A model generated the notes under the pieces. The model saw nothing but the letters and a program-made list of their open reading frames with translations, did not search any database and was not told the DNA's origin. From Flammeovirga sp. SJP92 (lineage in GTDB: Bacteria; Bacteroidota; Bacteroidia; Cytophagales; Flammeovirgaceae), in assembly GCF_001583495.1 (NCBI RefSeq), contig NZ_LQAQ01000111.1, positions 248,001 to 312,000 of the forward strand: 64,000 bases of DNA. The letters are read 5' to 3'. The position numbers and the translations under genes were made by a program. Of this stretch, positions 61,508 to 64,000 are shown in pieces (the stretch's first letter is position 1; each line of letters starts with the position of its first letter).

Positions 61508-62593
61508 ATGTTTATGATTAAAAATTCTATTATTACCCTGCTATTATTAGTTAGTATTTTTTCCTGTAAATCCTCTAGTGAAGAACAAACTCCCATAGAT
61601 GATAAAGATACTTTTATCAAAGGTGTTGATATCTCAAGGTATCCTGAAATTAAAACTTACAATCATCAATTTTATAGTCAAGAAGGGGCAGAGGTTGACT
61701 TTGTACAGCACTTGAAAGAGAAAGGTGTAAATACAATTCGTTTGAGGTTATGGGTTGATCCTGAAAATGAACATTCTGGCTTGGAGGAAGTGACGACTTT
61801 TTCAAATGAGTTAAAAAGCGTTGGTTTAAAAATTTGGTTAACGGTGCATTATTCTGATACTTGGGCTGATCCAGGGCAACAAAAAAAACCTCAAGCTTGG
61901 TCGAATTTGTCTTTTGAGGAATTAAATACTACTGTATACCAATACACGAAAGATATCGTTCAGAAAATCCAGCCAGACTATATTCAAATTGGTAATGAAA
62001 TCAATAATGGACTGCTTCATCCTGAAGGAAATTTACATTCTAATGAAGCACAATGTCTTACGTTGTTGCAGTCAGGAATAAAGGCAACAAGAGAAATTAA
62101 AAGTGATGCAAAGATTATGTTGCACTTTGCAGGATATGAAGGTGCTGATTGTTTTTTTGATAAAATGAAAGCTTTGGACTTTGATTATATTGGTTTGTCT
62201 TACTATACAAATTGGCATGGCAAATCATTATCTGATTTAGATGTGTCTATTAAAAGTTTGTCAAATAAATACAATAAAGAAGTATTAATTGCCGAAACGG
62301 CTTATCCTTTTACATTAGGTTGGAATGATTGGACGAATAATATAATTAGTTCGGATGAACAAATTATTCCATCAGACTATCCAGCTACAGAAGAAGGTCA
62401 AAAGGAATTCTTATCTCAAATCAAATCAATTTCAGAACAAAAGGGAATCACTAAAGGATTCTGCTATTGGGGAGGAGAACTGATCGCTTGGAAAGGTCCT
62501 GAAGCTAGAGATGCTTCCTCATGGGAAAATCAGGCGTTGTTTGATTTTGGGAATAAGGCATTGCCTGCTTTGGATGTTTTTGATACACAATAA
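61508..62593 (+). CDS. GH53 endo-beta-1,4-galactanase lipoprotein
   Basis: 361 residues. MFMIKNSIITLLLLVSIFSC is a lipoprotein signal with Cys20; the third residue Met is an alternative start (61514). GVDISRYPEI, TIRLRLWVDP and KIWLTVHYSDTWADPGQQKK are GH53 motifs. Catalytic acid/base is Glu164 in QIGNEINNG, and the nucleophile Glu263 is in LIAETAYPF. It should cleave beta-1,4-galactan (pectic arabinogalactan I or similar) at the cell surface. It is not embedded in a SusCD locus; the heptamer repeat upstream may set expression. Length is normal for the catalytic domain alone. Confidence 0.94.
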   Translation: MFMIKNSIITLLLLVSIFSCKSSSEEQTPIDDKDTFIKGVDISRYPEIKTYNHQFYSQEGAEVDFVQHLKEKGVNTIRLRLWVDPENEHSGLEEVTTFSNELKSVGLKIWLTVHYSDTWADPGQQKKPQAWSNLSFEELNTTVYQYTKDIVQKIQPDYIQIGNEINNGLLHPEGNLHSNEAQCLTLLQSGIKATREIKSDAKIMLHFAGYEGADCFFDKMKALDFDYIGLSYYTNWHGKSLSDLDVSIKSLSNKYNKEVLIAETAYPFTLGWNDWTNNIISSDEQIIPSDYPATEEGQKEFLSQIKSISEQKGITKGFCYWGGELIAWKGPEARDASSWENQALFDFGNKALPALDVFDTQ

Positions 62594-62652
62594 GAAGAGA
62601 GTTTTGTTTAAGGATATTACAGACAGATTATTTTGATGTGTTTTTGAGAACT

Positions 62653-63180
62653 ATGATTAAGAAAATAATAAACAACAATCCATTAAAGGAATTTATATTA
62701 ATTATACCCTTGGTTGTTCTTCCAACAGCTTTATTAATTATTGCTGAATTACTTTTTGGAGATGGAAGTAGAAATTATTCTAAACTGGAAATAATAAATA
62801 ATCAGTACAATATAGATAGTGTCGTTTTTGAAGTGGAAAATTTACATTCACCTATATTGAAGAATAACATAAACCATAAATTAAAAATTGATGATTATTC
62901 GAAATTTATATCTTGTTTAGAGAATGTGATAGAACCAATAGGTTATACAGGTAGAGCATATGAATTATCATCTAAATGGGTGATTTATGTAACAGTTTAT
63001 TTTAAGAATCATAGCCCTATTTATATACAATGCTATGATGTAATTGATAAACATACTAATGAACCTTCTGGTGTCTATAGTATCAATATTAGGAATGTTA
63101 ATACTAAATTCTATCATGATACTTTTCATAGGTCGGAGTGTTTTAAAGAAATGACCTTAAATTATATGAGTGATGACTAA
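62653..63180 (+). CDS. Hypothetical single-membrane-segment protein
   Basis: 175 residues from the ATG at 62653 (MIKKIINNNPLKEF); a GTG five codons earlier is possible. One membrane helix spans ~15-35 (FILIIPLVVLPTALLIIAEL), with the remaining ~135 residues outside, rich in Asn, Tyr and Ile. No domain or motif is recognised. It starts about 60 bp after the galactanase stop and might be cotranscribed, but similarity to a known accessory protein is not seen. Low G+C like the galactanase. Confidence 0.55.
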   Translation: MIKKIINNNPLKEFILIIPLVVLPTALLIIAELLFGDGSRNYSKLEIINNQYNIDSVVFEVENLHSPILKNNINHKLKIDDYSKFISCLENVIEPIGYTGRAYELSSKWVIYVTVYFKNHSPIYIQCYDVIDKHTNEPSGVYSINIRNVNTKFYHDTFHRSECFKEMTLNYMSDD

Positions 63181-63255
63181 AATAATCCAGGTTATAATAT
63201 AAAGCTATATAGTGACTTGTTGATAATCAATGTTATGAGGGTAGATAAAAGAATA

Positions 63256-63286
63256 AGACTGATGGCTTAATCATCAGTCTTTTTCA
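63256..63286 (+). terminator. Terminator between the hypothetical and MORN genes
   Basis: Arms agactgatg (63256-63264) and catcagtct (63272-63280) are perfect complements with a 7-nt loop, followed by ttttt-like sequence on the plus strand; the minus side also has a short U-rich tail, so it may act both ways. Confidence 0.75.
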
Positions 63287-63306
63287 TTAATAACATTTCA
63301 TGTGAA

Positions 63307-64000
63307 TTACAATGCCTCACCTGTACTTTGTGAGGTTTTGATTTTCTTCTTTTCAAAAACTTTATTCAATTCTCCATTGACCCAATACCCAACAACCACC
63401 GTATCAGCAGTAGTCAGTGTACCCTTGCCATTTCGAAGGTCTTTTTTGAAGGAGCCATTAAATACATCACCATTGACGTAATGTATAGTACCTAATCCTC
63501 TCTTCTTGCCTTTTTTGAATTCTCCAGTGTAGATATCACCATTTTTATAGGTATAAACACCGTTTCCTTCTGCTTTGCCATCGTTAAACTCACCTTGGTA
63601 GTGATCGCCGTTGGCAAAGTCAAATTGTCCTTTACCTAGAATAGCATCTTGATGAAAGCGTCCTTCATAGCGGTTGCCATTGGCCCACAGCATTACGCCT
63701 TCACCATGTAAAGCATTGGATTGGAAGTCGCCAAAATAAATTGTTCCGTCAGCCCAAGTTAGTTTTCCTTTTCCGTCAAAGTTTCCGTTTAGAAATTCAC
63801 CGACGTATACACTTTGGCCAAAAGCAAAAGTGCCTTTTCCATTTGGGTAGCCATTGGTCCAGTGGCCTTCATACGTATCTTGATTTTTGTAAATCATTTT
63901 TCCATCTCCGTTTTCACAGTTACCTGTGATACATTGGGCATTTAGATTTAATGAGATGGAAAGCAGTGCATTTAAAACGAATAATGTTCGTAAATATCTC
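63307..64000 (-). CDS. Exported MORN-repeat protein, 5'-truncated by window edge
   Basis: The frame is open from the right edge: the codons before the internal Met at 63897 read RYLRTLFVLNALLSISLNLN, then AQCITGNCENGDGKM, a signal peptide whose start codon lies just outside the window. The mature part is about eight MORN repeats (YEGHWTNGYPNGKGTFAFG, YVGEFLNGNFDGKGKLTWAD, and so on) with the alternating Y.G.F..G...G.G pattern. The C-terminus (STADTVVVGYW... KVFEKKKIKTSQSTGEAL) leaves the repeat pattern. MORN repeats usually bind membranes or act as scaffolds; an exported one may contact the outer membrane or cell wall. Function and partners unknown. Confidence 0.8.
   Translation of the reverse strand, partial: RYLRTLFVLNALLSISLNLNAQCITGNCENGDGKMIYKNQDTYEGHWTNGYPNGKGTFAFGQSVYVGEFLNGNFDGKGKLTWADGTIYFGDFQSNALHGEGVMLWANGNRYEGRFHQDAILGKGQFDFANGDHYQGEFNDGKAEGNGVYTYKNGDIYTGEFKKGKKRGLGTIHYVNGDVFNGSFKKDLRNGKGTLTTADTVVVGYWVNGELNKVFEKKKIKTSQSTGEAL

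Overview
The window looks like chromosome of a marine Bacteroidota bacterium, most likely a Cytophagales/Flammeovirga-type organism. The evidence is low G+C content, TonB-dependent receptors with carboxypeptidase-like N-terminal domains, a hybrid two-component system fused to an AraC output, a DUF4249 lipoprotein, Por/T9SS-like C-terminal sorting domains, and several promoters of the Bacteroidota form TTTG-N19-TAnnTTTG. I saw no rRNA, tRNA, CRISPR array, integrase or IS transposase. The assignment is inferred from gene content only.

Layout. 1-4.2 kb: two tandem paralogous secreted FG-GAP/beta-propeller proteins, the first cut by the window edge, each followed by a copy of a ~160-bp hairpin repeat. 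4.5-5.9 kb: a Sel1/LysM membrane protein. 6-14 kb: a divergent surface-glycan locus. Its minus arm is a sialic-acid-type synthase, a CMP-sugar synthetase fused to a HAD phosphatase, and a flippase; its plus arm is a putative sialyltransferase-like protein, a GT4 glycosyltransferase and a YfhO protein. 14-27.3 kb: a BaiN-type flavoprotein, a TonB receptor, a zincin lipoprotein, a hybrid two-component system, a sulfatase, a third hairpin repeat and a SulP transporter. 27.5-31.4 kb: an ABC exporter, a DinB-like protein and a two-gene operon with a degenerate HNH-AP2 protein. 31.6-36.8 kb: DUF2061, an exported WD40-caspase protein, Maf and DUF445. 36.9-41.1 kb: DUF4184, IspG and an AraC regulator. 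41.5-47.3 kb: a compact minus-strand operon (TonB receptor, DUF4249, GAF/PAS sensor, flavin reductase). 47.5-64 kb: mainly central metabolism (glpD, enolase, branching enzyme, rpe, aspartate kinase, dapA, MsrBA) plus a GH53 galactanase behind a heptanucleotide tandem repeat and an exported MORN protein cut by the right edge.

How the parts fit. The 6-14 kb locus can make, activate and export or transfer a nonulosonic-acid-containing glycan. The receptor, hybrid sensor, sulfatase and SulP genes suggest sulfated polysaccharide use, and the GH53 enzyme suggests galactan use. Aspartate kinase and DapA are consecutive-pathway enzymes toward lysine and diaminopimelate.

The most novel-looking signals are the three-copy hairpin repeat whose arms co-vary between copies, the SAF-less sialic acid synthase paired with a synthetase-phosphatase fusion, the HNH-AP2 protein with a lost HNH active site, and the GAF/PAS membrane sensor that has no output domain and sits in a receptor operon. 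No single obviously new defence or mobile system was found.
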